Shown here piece by piece: positions 43,761-54,470 of a stretch of DNA of 64,000 nt. This DNA is from Cephalotus follicularis (taxonomy: Eukaryota; Streptophyta; Magnoliopsida; Oxalidales; Cephalotaceae): positions 171,842 to 235,841 of the forward strand of contig BDDD01000706.1 of the NCBI GenBank assembly GCA_001972305.1. The letters run 5' to 3'. A program made the position numbers and the translations under genes. Positions within the stretch are counted from its first letter, which is position 1, and each line of letters begins with the position of its first letter. The notes beneath the pieces were generated by a model. That model was given only the letters and a program-made list of their open reading frames with translations. It did no database searches and was not told the DNA's origin.

Positions 43761-46700
43761 TCACTGATAGTATTTCCTCATATGCTCGGCATTCCAAGCC
43801 CTAGGAATCTCCCTACCCCCCAGAGTTTCAAGTTTGAATGTTCCTGGTCGAAGCACTCTTTTCACCTTGTATGGCCCGTCCCAATTAGGAGCCAATTTTC
43901 CTCTGGTACCGGTCAGATATGCAATAGCCACATTGCGGAGGACTAGGTCTCCTTCCCTTAGTGGTCGGGGATTTACTCTTTTATTGTAGTATCGACTCAC
44001 CCTCTATTGATAGGCAGCTACTTTGATGGCTACCTTATCTCTGAACTCTTCCACTAGGTCGAGGAGATTTCTCAATTCTTCCTTATTATTTTCTTCACTA
44101 AAATGCACAACTCTTGATGACTGCACTCCAATTTCTACCGGTATCATGGCTTATGCTCCAAAACAAAGGTTGAATGGGGACTCACCAGTTGTGGTCCGAG
44201 GAGTGATTCTATATGCCCAAAGTACACTTGGTAGCTCCTATGTCCATCTTCCCTTGCTGTCTTCGAGGCGCTTTTTTAAACCCGAGAGGATTTCTCTGTT
44301 AATCACCTCAGCTTGACCATTTCTTTGAGGGTAGGCCACGGATGCTAGCCTGTGCTCAATCCTCCACTCTTTGCAAAAATCACGGAACACTTGACAATCA
44401 AACTTTTCCCATTATCTGAGACAATTACTCTCGAGACTCCGAATCTACAGATGATTGATTTCCATATGAAGCTTTCTGTGTTCTTCTCTGTTATTGTAGG
44501 TAGGTGCTCTGCTTCTACCCATTTGGTGAAGTAGTCCACTACCATAATGAGATACTTTCTCAGCCCTGTTGCTACTGGAAGTGGCCCGACGAAGTCCATT
44601 CCCCATTGTGCAAAAGTCCAAGGGGTAGTGATAGACGTCAGGGGCTTTGATGGTCTTCTGCTTATATTAGCGTTCCTCTGACACTTATCACACTTTCTCA
44701 CAAAGTTGATGGCATCTTGATGCATGGTGGGCCAGAAATAGCCCTGTCTTAACAATTTTTTTGGACAAGGTTCTGCCCCCTGTGTGATTGCCACATACAC
44801 CTTCATGAACTTCCCTCAGAGCATAATCGTCCTCTAAGGGGGTCAAACATCTCAGCTAAGGAAAAGAAAATAACATTGTGTAGAGGATCGCTTCTCAGAA
44901 TTGGTATCTGTTTGCTCTATACACCAACCTTCTTGCCTCCTCTGACAAAATTCCATCCCTTAGCCAACTGATAACTGGAGTCATCCAGTTTGGCTCATGC
45001 GGTACATCTATGTCCATCACATCCATCTCTGAAATGGAGGGCCTGTCCAGGTAGTCTACTGGCACGGTTTGATTTTTCTGTAACTCTTCCGCCGTAGCTA
45101 GTTTTGACAATTGGTATGTTCGGGTATTCTCCGCTCCGGGTACTTTCAAAATTCTTAACACTTGGAAAGACAACTTGAGACACTGAACATGTGCTAAGTA
45201 CTTGGCCATTGAGTCTTCTCGGGCTTCATACTCTCCATTTGCCAGACCAACCACCAGTTGAGAATCACTTGAGGCTTCTATTTTTTGAACCTCTAAGTGC
45301 TTTGCAATTGTCAGCCCGACGATCAGAGCTTCCCACTCAGCTTCATTGTTTGTAGATTTGAGCTCGAATCTCAGAGCATACACCAAGGTATATCCATACA
45401 GACTGGTCAACACTAAACATGCTCCACTTCCGGAGACACGGCATGAGCCATATACTGAAAGTTTCCATAACCCTTTATCTACTTCAGAGGTGTCTTCTTC
45501 CATACACACCGTAAGTGTATGGTCTCCTACAAAGTCAGCCAAGACCTGTGATTTTATTGATGGTCTGGCTTCGTTGGTTATGTCATACTCGCTCAATTCG
45601 ACTGACCACTTGATCAATCTATCCGAGATGTCTGATTTTGCTAGCATTTTTCTTAGTGGCTTGTCGGTCAAAACTTTAATGGTATAGGCTTGGAAGTATG
45701 GCCTTAACTTCCTTGCCGCTATAATCAAAGCATAAGCACACTTCTCTACTTCAAGATACCTCCTCTCAGCATCATTTAAGGCGTTGCCCAAATAGTATAC
45801 TTGCCTCTGAGCTTTTTCTTCTTCCTTGACAAGCACTGCACTCACTGCGCCTGATGTTGCCGCAAGGTACAAATACAAGTCTTCCCCATCCTTCAGTTTT
45901 GATATCAGAGGAGGGGAAGCCAGGTACTCCTTCACCTTGTCGAAGGCTGCTTGACATTATAAAAACCCAAGAAAATCCCTTGGTATCTCTCAGCACTTTG
46001 AAAAAAGGAAGGCACTTTTTCGCTGATTTTGACACAAACCTGCTCAGGGTTGCTATCCTGCCATTCAATTTCTGTATATCCCTGATAGTCTGAGGAGACC
46101 TCATGCTTTGAATTACCAAGATCTTCTCTGGGTTGGGTTCTATCCCTCTGCTCGAAACCATAAACCCGAGGAACTTACCATAACTGACCCCAAAAGTACA
46201 CTTAGAAGGATTGAGTTTCATTTTGTATATTCTCAATACCTCAAAAGTTTCGTCCAAGTCTTTAATGTGGGGACTCCTTGCTGGCGTTTTGACGAGCATA
46301 TCATCAATGTATACCTCATTATTCCTCTCGATCTGAGGCTGAAAAATTTTGTTGACCAACTGCTGGTAGGTCGCCCCTGCATTCTTCAAGCCGAAGGGCA
46401 TGACTTTGTAACAATACATACCCTTGTCCATGGTGAAAGCTGTCTTGTTCTCATTGGGCCCATACATGGGGATTTGATTATAACCTGAATATGCATCCAA
46501 GAAGCTCAACGTCCTGTATCCTGAAGTTGCATCTACCAACTGATCGATCTTCAGAAGGGGGAAGTGATCTTTTGGGCAAGCTTTGTTTAAGTCTGTGAAG
46601 TCTATGCACATCCTCCACTTGCCATTTGCCTTCTTGACTAGGACTGGGTTCGCCAGCCAGTCAGAGTAGAGCACTTCTCTAATGAATCCCGCTTGTAATA

Positions 46701-47665
46701 GCCTGCTCACCTCTTCTGCTATTACTTGTTGCCTTTTGGGAGTGAAATTCCTTTTTTTCTGCTTGGTCAGAGGCCTCATTGGATCCACGCTTAGCTTATG
46801 CACCATCACCTCTGGGTGGATCCTAGGGACCTCCTCTGCCAACCAGGCAAACACATCTTTATTGTTTTTGAGGAATGTTATTAGTTCCTCTTTCTCCACC
46901 TTTCCAAGTTGTGAGCCGACTTGGAATACTTTCTCTATGTTACCCTTTTCCAAGGGCACCTACACAACGTCTTCAACAAGCTAGGACGCTCAAGTTCCAC
47001 CTCTCATCTTAGCTCCACATTAGCTATGGGCAAGGCCTTCTCTTTCCCCTTGTCCATTATTGCAGTTTTGTAACACTGCCTTGCTGCATGTTGGTCTCCT
47101 TGGACCTCTCCCACGCAAAACCTTGTTGGGAATTTCATCACTAAATGCCTTGTTGACACCATTGCCTCCATTAAATTCAGACATGGCCACCCAATTATTG
47201 CATTGTATGGGCTCGGTGCATCAACCACCAAGAATGTCATATGCATTTGAGTTTTGCGGGGGCCATGCCTTCTACCACTGACAGGTCTATGGATCCAAGA
47301 GGATGGACCATCTAACCTGTGAAGCCTACAAGAGGTGTCTTCACGGGCTTCAATTGGTAGGCCGATATCCTTAACTGATTGAAGGCATGCTTGTACAAGA
47401 TATTTGTCGAGCTCCCGCTATCAATGAGTATCCTCTTCATAATGAATAATTCCACTTGAAGAGTCACCACCACTGGATCATCTTGAGGGAGACGTACTCC
47501 CTCATAGTCCACCTCAAAGAAGGATATAACCTCCTCATCTCCACCTAACTTCAACCTTTTGCTTTGCAGGTATTGTTGCACAGCAAAGGTCTGTCTAGCA
47601 TAGGCTTTTCGAGCCCTGCTATGGTCACCACCAGATGCGTCTCCTCCAGATATGGTATGTATCAC
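43761..47665 (-). pseudogene. Gypsy-3 pol region
   Basis: On the minus strand from the right: protease region (about 47665-47004; ILIDSGSSTNILYKHAFNQL, IIGWPCLNLMEAMVSTRHLV); RT (about 46860-46260; KWRMCIDFTDLNKACPKDHF, FLDAYSGYNQIPMYGPNENK, VYIDDMLVKTPARSPHIKDL); Gypsy RNase H (45935 to about 45560); archaeal-type RNase H (about 45500-45200; SDSQLVVGLANGEYEAREDS); integrase (about 44850-43761; CDKCQRNANISRRPSKPLTS, WGMDFVGPLPVATGLRKYL, ending RAWNAEHMRKYYQ). Large stretches are open (395 and 346 codons), yet breaks remain. Confidence 0.9.
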
Positions 47666-48998
47666 ACCTCTCGGTTGCTGCTCCTCGGCCTACTATAGAG
47701 CTTCTTCTCTATGCTCCTTTCTTTGCTTAGGAGCATCTCTATCCACATACTTTTTAAGATGACCTTTGTGAATCAGGTCCTCAATCTAATTCTTTAAAGG
47801 CCTGCACTCCTCTGTATCATGCCCGTGATCACGATGGTACTGGCAGTACTTGTCAGAATCCCTCTTCTCTGCTGGGGATCTCAAAGGTGCTAGCCACTGG
47901 ATCGGGGCCTTGTCCTTATCCACTGCCAGTATCATGGTTCACGTCTCTAAAAGAGGGGCAAAGTTGTTATAAGTAGGGGTTGGTGCCCCCCTTTTTGTTG
48001 ATTACTCCCTTCTGGAGAGCTTGTGACATATCCTTTCTCTTCTCTTTCTTCCCTGGAGCACTTCGTGAGTGCTCCCCTTTCTCCACCTGCTGGCCCAACC
48101 AGGAGGTCTTTTGCTTCCGAGCCGCCATCATCTCCTTGGGATTTACATATTTCTCAGCTCTTCTCAGCATGTCAGCCATATCCTGAGCAGACTTCTTCAT
48201 AAGGGATAAAGAGAAGGGTGAATTGTCCTCCAATCCGCTGGTCAGAGGTACCAGAGTGAAGGACGGCTCTAAGTCCTTCACCGTCAGAGACTCCTTCTTG
48301 AATCTGGTGAGGTAGTCTCTGAGGGTCTCGTCCTTCCCTTGCACCATGTTGATTAAATGGCTTGAATTTCTCCTCTGTGTGGTGCTGTTGAGGAATTTTG
48401 TAACGAGCAGTTCCGTAAACTGTTCGAAGTTCTCCACCAATTTTTGAGGATGCGTGGAGTACCACGCTTGGGTTGCACCTGTCAGTGTTGTTGGGAATCC
48501 TCGGTAAAGCACAGCATCTGAATCCTGGTGCACTAACATAATTTGTGTGTAGTAGCGCACATGCTGGATGTGACCCATGGATCCATCATACTCCTTGAGA
48601 CTCAGGAACCAGAATCCGTTTGGGATATGCTCCTTCATTATCTCGGGTGTGAAAGGGGTGGAGTTGATATTTCTCACCTCGGACAAGTACCCTTTCCCCT
48701 GCTCGGCTCATCGGATCCTTTTCTCTATCTCAGCAGGCCTTTTGTTCATGGCTTGCTCCACATCCTCAATATCCCTGGTCCTGCAAGAAACTTGGGACAT
48801 GCCCGTTGTAAGTCAGACTGAGTGGTTTGATCCACTCTCACGCAATGTTTCAGTCCTGTGCGAAGCATTGGAGCGTGCTTGGATCTCCACACCACGCTCG
48901 GGAGGATCCACCTCCATCTGATTCTGCTCAGGTTGGTCCCCTTGAGGGTTTTGGCTTTGATCTCGGGCGTTCGAAGACTCCGCCCTTAGAGATGTATC

Positions 48999-50989
48999 TG
49001 TCACACCCCGTTTACAAAAAACGCAGCATCAAAGCGGTAAAGGCAATTAACATATAATACAGCTCATGCAAAACCGTGAAATTTAAAACTTTTCCAAGCG
49101 TAACAGTCGCGGAAGCATAAAAGAACATAAGCTGTCCAAACGTAACGTACGTCCCATACCACACGCTACACAAATACAGGTCATAAAAGTCAATCGCCCA
49201 TAAAACGGAGCGTGAACAAAACGGTACAAGATAACAAATATCCAATGTTACAAAACCAAATAACATGATAAATGTTTAACAACCCAAAAGAAGAGAAATA
49301 ACAAGTCTTCTCTTTAAATCTCCGTGCTTGCTCCATGTCAAGACCACTCCATCAATCTGTTACAGTAGGGGGTTAGCCTTTGTCCTCACTCGGCCAAGTC
49401 ATAACAGTAAGTCGGGATTAACATAATGCATGTCATGATATGAATGCATAAATGATGCAGTGCAGTGGAGACCCAATTTATACATATATGAAAATACATA
49501 TATCAGTACAGTAAAATATCAGTGTTACATATAAAAATATATGTGTACAGTAACAGTGCAGTAGTAACCCGGCCAGGGCTACGTCAACAATCAGCAATGT
49601 CCGTAAAGAACCAGTAAAAAGTACAGTACAGTATGTCCGCATAGGACCACAACAGTCAGTATGTCCACATAGGACCACAATAACAGTTATAGCGACGCCA
49701 ACTCCTGGCCCCACGCTACACTCCCACGACGATCCCCACATCGGGCAATCGGGTGAGGCAACAGTACAGTGGGACACCCAGCCATGCTCCAGGCCCCTAG
49801 GCCCGCCCTTACCACTAGTCATCATTGGCAACCTCCGCCACGCAACTAGAAGCGCAAACACAATCACAATCAATTCACGGAGCAAACAGTGCATTTAAAC
49901 AGTAACAGTAAAGTAGACAGTGATGATCGATTTGATCAATAACAGGCAATTATTTTTCCAAAATGTTTCTAAAATTGACAACATTTGAAAATAAGTATTT
50001 TCAGTAGAAAATATCAGTAACAGTTTCAGTAGTATAAATCGTTTGGTTGAAAATACGTTTATTTGATCAATACATATTTTCATACTCAAAACATCTCATT
50101 CCGAGCTCATTTGTACATTTCTAAAGTATCAACACTTTTGAAATCATAAACAATACTCAAACAGTACACAATCAGGCAGTAAACAGTACATATGCGATGC
50201 ATACATATGCTCAAATGTACCCAAATAGGAATCGGGATCGTTCCGTGTCATCCGATGAAGAAATCTCCAAACAGTAGCAAAGGCGTCGACGTCTTTCCCA
50301 AAGACGTCGATGTCTTAGAGTCATGCGTCGAAATCCAGGCCTCAGTGTTCTTCTACAGAAGGAACCTTAAACGACAGCGTATCATGAAATGGCGTCGATG
50401 TCTAACAAAAAGGCGTCGATGCCTTTTTCAACAGAAACCAGGTAAACATCCCAGGGTGTCGATGTCTTCCAAAAGACGTCGATCCCTTTCAATCAGTAAC
50501 GAAGTAGAACCTTAAAAGACGTCGATGTTATATAAAGAAGTCGATATCCTAGGGTCTGGAACCTCAAAACGACAGTGTATTACATAATAGCGTCGACGTT
50601 ATATAAAAGAAGTCGACGTCATTTCCAACAGTGGTCGTCTTCTACCTCAAGACTCATCAAACAGTGGCTTTAACCACCCACAATCATGCATAACAATGGG
50701 TTTTCACAGCAAGAAACCAACATGTAGATACTATAAACACATCTAGCACATCATAGCATCAACCCAATAACAGTATCCATCCAAGAATTCATGCATTTTC
50801 ATACATTTCAAATCATAAACCATGCATGAATATTAAACTCAATTTACAGTATGGCTTTCCCCTACCTCTGGTTATAACTAGGGTTTGCAAGCATCTTTTG
50901 AGTCCAAAATCTCAACATTCTCATTAAATCAAGATTAAGATTACATCATAAATCAAAGTATTACATTCAGGAAAATACCGGGCGTTACA
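48999..50989 (-). mobile_element. Solo LTR, about 2.0 kb, long-LTR Gypsy family
   Basis: The plus strand reads TGTCACACCCCG to GGGCGTTACA (1991 bp), bounded by a perfect GTATC duplication (48994-48998 and 50990-50994). No primer site, coding region or second LTR is present. The ends and the conserved block CTACTGTAACAGATTGAT (minus strand, about 49370-49350) match the solo LTR at 57191-59800, which is in the other orientation. It carries an array of GTCGAC-type words at 50281-50620. The likely owner is a chromovirus-type Gypsy family with very long LTRs (inference). Confidence 0.88.
50281..50620. repeat. GTCGAC-type word array in the 2.0 kb solo LTR
   Basis: The words include GGCGTCGACGTCTTTCCC, AAGACGTCGATGTC, GGCGTCGATGTC, GGCGTCGATGCC, AAGACGTCGATCCC, AAGACGTCGATGTTATA, AAGTCGATATCC, AGCGTCGACGTTATA and AAGTCGACGTCATTTCC. 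They are spaced about 20-50 bp apart and separated by unrelated DNA. Confidence 0.8.
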
Positions 50990-51381
50990 GTATCAATCTC
51001 TGTTCTCCTCCTCAGGGGTGTATCAACCCCTGACCGCCTCAGGGGGCGCATGGCCCTCCTCGGCGGGTTTCATCTTGCCCCTTGGGGAGTTTGATTCTCC
51101 CGGGAAGGTCTGCTCAGACTAGAATGGACACGAATGACTGGTCTGCTCAGACCAACCTGGTTTTGGCTGGCTAGATTACTCGCCAAGAGGGTTGTGAGTC
51201 ACCCCATTTCCTGGAGTAACTGATTAAATTGCTCCTCAGTAATGGGGGATTGTTCAGCGGAAGCAACTTGATCGGCAGTAGGAGGTTGGTTCTTGGGTGC
51301 CGGTCGTAGCAGAAATGTTGTTTCTTCTTGGAGGCATGATTCAACTAGCTTTTCGCTACGTTTCCCACAGACGGCGCCAAC

Positions 51382-51878
51382 TGTTGATAAAAAATCACCT
51401 CCTCAACAGTATCCCACGTGTAGGACTTTGATTTGTAGAGGAAACACTGTAGATGCTCCGAGAAGGTGATGTTAATGGTGTTTGATCGTCTTCCCTGAAC
51501 AAAGAAAGCAAGAAAACTCAAAGAACCATGAGGTACCACTCATGGGAACTCTCTGATGCTTAAGTCAGTGAAAGGCAAGGAAAATAATTACAGGGTGCTT
51601 TTGTGTATAAAAATGGTGGACCTTTGTAAAATGTTGCTTTGTAGTATTTATAAAGTTTGATCGTAACTGCCTTGCTTGACTTTCGGAGATGATTATTGTA
51701 CCCCTAAGGAAATGCCAAGTATCTCGTCATTTCCCTGATTTTGCGCCGGAGCGTTTATTAGGTGTTAACTTCTCAGATTGTGAAGTCTTGACCACGTGTC
51801 TGTGGTTTTGGATGACATTTGTCTTGCTTTCCCAAGGACATGTGGCCGTATTTTTAGTGTAGGTTTTTTTCCATATCA
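51382..51878 (-). repeat. Gypsy-3 5' LTR
   Basis: The plus strand reads TGTTGATAAAAAATC to TTCCATATCA. Left of it lies GACGGCGCCAAC, the complement of the primer-binding region. The TATA box is on the minus strand at about 51645-51654. The LTR is the same length as the 3' LTR (497 bp). Confidence 0.9.
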
Positions 51879-52192
51879 ATAAGTAATATTATTATGTTTA
51901 AATTGATTATTTATATTACATTGGTAAAAAAATATAAAATTCAGAATACTTTTATGTTAGAACAAAAATAATAACCAATATCTATAGTTTACTCTATTTT
52001 TTATAAAATAACATATTCTTTAATATATAGTTTAGAAGGTCAAAATAGGAAATTATACATATTCAGATCTTTTAATCAGCACAGTTATCAAATAATTTTA
52101 TCCATTCTGTTACTGCTTGTTAACTATTCAGCATCAACCAGAAGTTCATTCAGATTTAGTCACTTATCACTTAACGTAAACAAATGCACCAT

Positions 52193-52400
52193 TAAGCTAA
52201 GCTTTGGATTTTCTTGCCAAAGCTGGGTTGGAATGGGCTTACAATTTTTAACACATGGGCCAGGTTTTTCTGAGTCCATATCTCAACCACTTTATAATGT
52301 CTCCGTACCCTTAATAATACTCTTTTTTTAGGGTTAAATACAAAAATATCTCTCATGTCTCATTTAAATCAATGTTTTCGAAATGATTGAATACTGAGTA
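52193..52400. other. Short stretch between MITE copy B and Gypsy-4
   Basis: After the MITE's TTA the sequence has no gene. It includes AGGGTTAAATACAAAAATAT, a phrase that recurs loosely near 62580-62630. The Gypsy-4 LTR begins somewhere near 52390 without a recognisable TG start. Confidence 0.4.
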
Positions 52401-53248
52401 TTGTACCCACCTATGGGGCGTACCATAGGCATGTCGTAGGCCTGGCACGGGGACATGACACTTCCGTAGCGGTGTGATTAGTCTACGGTGTCTCTGAATG
52501 TTATGAATAAATCCCATGAGGTGGATTTATGGATCCGCTATGTGATAAAGGCGTATGAATCGATTCTAGTATGTGATCTGAGGTGTGGTCAGATATGTGA
52601 TATGTGAGAATTGACTTGTGTAGTGCCGTACACTACAATTCTAGTGGGCATGTGGAATTAGCGCCTCCCTTGCCAATATATGATATGAAGTGTGATATGT
52701 ATGTGGCTCAGTATGATTCTGTGAATTGTGAAATGACATTTTGAAATGTTTCATAAATGTTTCAAAAGATATGAAATTGGTATTTGAATATGATAAAACT
52801 GTTTTAACTGCTTAAGATTTCCGTTATGAATTTTATTGAAATCTTACTGTTTTAATCTATCATTTACTGTTTTATTTTCCCTTATCCGTACTGAGGTTTG
52901 CTCAGCCGCGTTTTTGTTTCCATGCGGCAGGTTTTCGGGAGCAGCGGGGAAATGTGTGAACGAGAGATGACCACCCTATGTCTTTGGATCCCTAGGAGTG
53001 TGATCCCTGTGTTTTTGTGTCTAGTGGTTATAAACAATGATACTTATGTTTTTATGTTTTAAATTTGGAACTTAAACATGTTTTAAGTCTTTCCGAAAAT
53101 GCTTAATTGTTAAGTTTTAAGTTTCAGTTATGATAAGACCGCCACGTTTTCACTGATATGTTATGTATATGATCAGATATGTTATGATACGTTATGATAG
53201 GTTCTGTATTATGACCTATGATGACTCCCGCCGTCCGGTGGTGTTACA
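52400..53248 (+). repeat. Gypsy-4 5' LTR, start missing
   Basis: It ends GTCCGGTGGTGTTACA, as the 3' LTR does (GTCCGGGGGTGTTACA), and is followed by GATTG and the primer site. It contains the Del/Tekay-type phrase GTACTGAGGTTTGCTCAGCC and GCGGCAGG (about 52889-52931). No TG...-type start is seen. The phrase is absent from the 3' LTR, so the two LTRs have kept different parts. Confidence 0.75.
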
Positions 53249-53417
53249 GATTGTGGTATCAGAGCCAGGTTTTGTTTCCTTAGAAGACCTAACTAGGTTT
53301 GACCTGTGAGATTGGGTAGACACTGGGTTAGGCTGTTTCGGTTGTGATTTTATGATATGTTTTTTGTTTCGATTTTTGTTCCTTATGATGTTTTATGTTT
53401 TGAGTGTCTTTTCGTGG

Positions 53418-54470
53418 ATGGCACGCACAAGGAACGCTGCTCAGAGGACTGCACCCGCGGAGGCTCAGGGAGTCAGAAATGAGCCTACTATGGAGGAGTT
53501 GGTATGTCAGGCGGTCGCTCAGGAGGTACGACGCGTGTAGGGTGAACAGAATCAGAATCAAGGTCGTAGGGAGCCAGTCATTGAGGAGGATGCTCCAGCT
53601 GATGTTCAGTTGGGAAGAGAAGCTGGGGGCAGGACTGACACGGCTACTTATATCTGGCTTGAGCGGTTCCAGAAGCAAAGACCGCAGTCTTTCAGCTCAG
53701 TCGTGACTCCTGTGGAGGCTGAGCACTGGATTGCTCATATGGACAAGATCTTTAATGTGCTTGGATGTAGTGACGAGCAGAAGATTAAGCTAGTTGTTTA
53801 CAGGCTTGAGGGCGATGCTCAGAAATGGTGGAAAGCTGTGGATTTGGCTAAGGATGGCAACTATGCAGAGACTTTGACCTGGTCCGAGTTTTGCGAAGTC
53901 TTTTATCAGCAGTACTTTCCCGCTGCTGATAAGGAGGCTTACACTAGGGAGTTCATCAATACCAGACAGAAGGATGGAGAGTCGGTGATAGAGTTTCTGA
54001 CCTGATTCACTAGGCTTGTCGGTTTTGCTGGGTCCGCGGCAGGGACAGCACTGGAGCAGGCAGATTAGTTCAGGTGGAAGTTACACTATCAGCTCTGGGG
54101 TAAATTGATCAACACCAGGTTTGCTGATGTTTCTGAAGTGGCCAATGCGGCAAAGAACATAGAACTGGAAAGGTTAGATTTCCAGGCAGCTCGTCAAGAG
54201 AATGACAGGAAGAGAAGCAGAGGAGATTCTCAAGGGCAAGGTTCTGGATAGAATTATAAGAATAGAAATGGCAAGCAAGGGAAGAGGAATGATAACCGGG
54301 GACAGCAACAACCCGGTAATGACCAAAGACAGACACAAGGAGCTGCGGATGTTCAGATTGCCAAATGTGATGTATGTGGTAGACTGCATCCAGTGGAGTG
54401 TGCTACAAGGCTATTGGGGCCTGTTTCATATGTGGTCAGAAAGGGCATTTTGTGAAGGATTGTCCTGATC
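53418..54470 (+). pseudogene. Gypsy-4 gag
   Basis: It starts MARTRNAAQRTAPAEAQGVR at 53418. The gag core lies at about 53640-54005 (WLERFQKQRPQSFSSVVTPV, DKIFNVLGCSDEQKIKLVVY, WSEFCEVFYQQYFPAADKE). A zinc knuckle [14 protein letters not shown] lies at about 54424-54466 and binds nucleic acid. The frame changes in between show it is broken. Confidence 0.85.

Larger units (their letters stand above)
47967..51345 (-). pseudogene. Gypsy-3 gag region, split by a solo LTR
   Basis: The gag core at 48686-47967 encodes MSEVRNINSTPFTPEIMKEH, IQHVRYYTQIMLVHQDSD and VQGKDETLRDYLTRFKKES. The N-terminal part continues in 48998-48813 and, beyond the inserted LTR, in about 51345-50995 (Gln/Pro-rich, like the Gypsy-1 and Gypsy-2 starts). 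The interrupting LTR is flanked by the 5-base duplication GTATC. Confidence 0.85.
39078..51878 (-). mobile_element. Gypsy-3: Ty3/Gypsy LTR retrotransposon, Tat-type, complete layout
   Basis: A minus-strand element with 497 bp LTRs at 39078-39574 (3') and 51382-51878 (5') and a perfect target duplication, ATAAG, at 39073-39077 and 51879-51883. The order from the right is gag, protease, RT, two RNase H domains, integrase, short repeats, antisense ORF, polypurine tract. The LTRs differ at about 40 sites (about 8 percent), so it is old (a few million years, inference). The coding region has around ten breaks. A solo LTR (48999-50989) lies in gag. Confidence 0.95.
38726..52192. mobile_element. Tourist-like MITE, copy B (split by Gypsy-3)
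   Basis: The left part (38726-39077) starts GGCCAGTTTATTTGCAC after TTA, and the right part (51884-52192) ends GTAAACAAATGCACCA before TTA. Without Gypsy-3 it is about 661 bp. The outer parts match copy A, and the middle (about 38918-39077 and 51884-52025) is absent from copy A. No transposase is present. Confidence 0.75.
25233..52195. repeat. Tandem duplication, copy B
   Basis: This second unit keeps more of the Copia (from its pol end at 25233) and then repeats the copy A order: Copia 5' LTR, ABCE exons, ABCE upstream region, MITE. Only about 33395-52195 has a counterpart in copy A, because copy A lost its Copia left part at the Sire-A join. It ends at the MITE's TTA (52193-52195), after which the sequence differs from that after copy A. 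Confidence 0.7.

Noticed and set aside
49478-49894. 138-codon minus-strand open frame
   Set aside because: It lies within the 2.0 kb solo LTR, has no recognisable domain, and its composition follows the LTR's repeated CAGTA/CAGTAT words.
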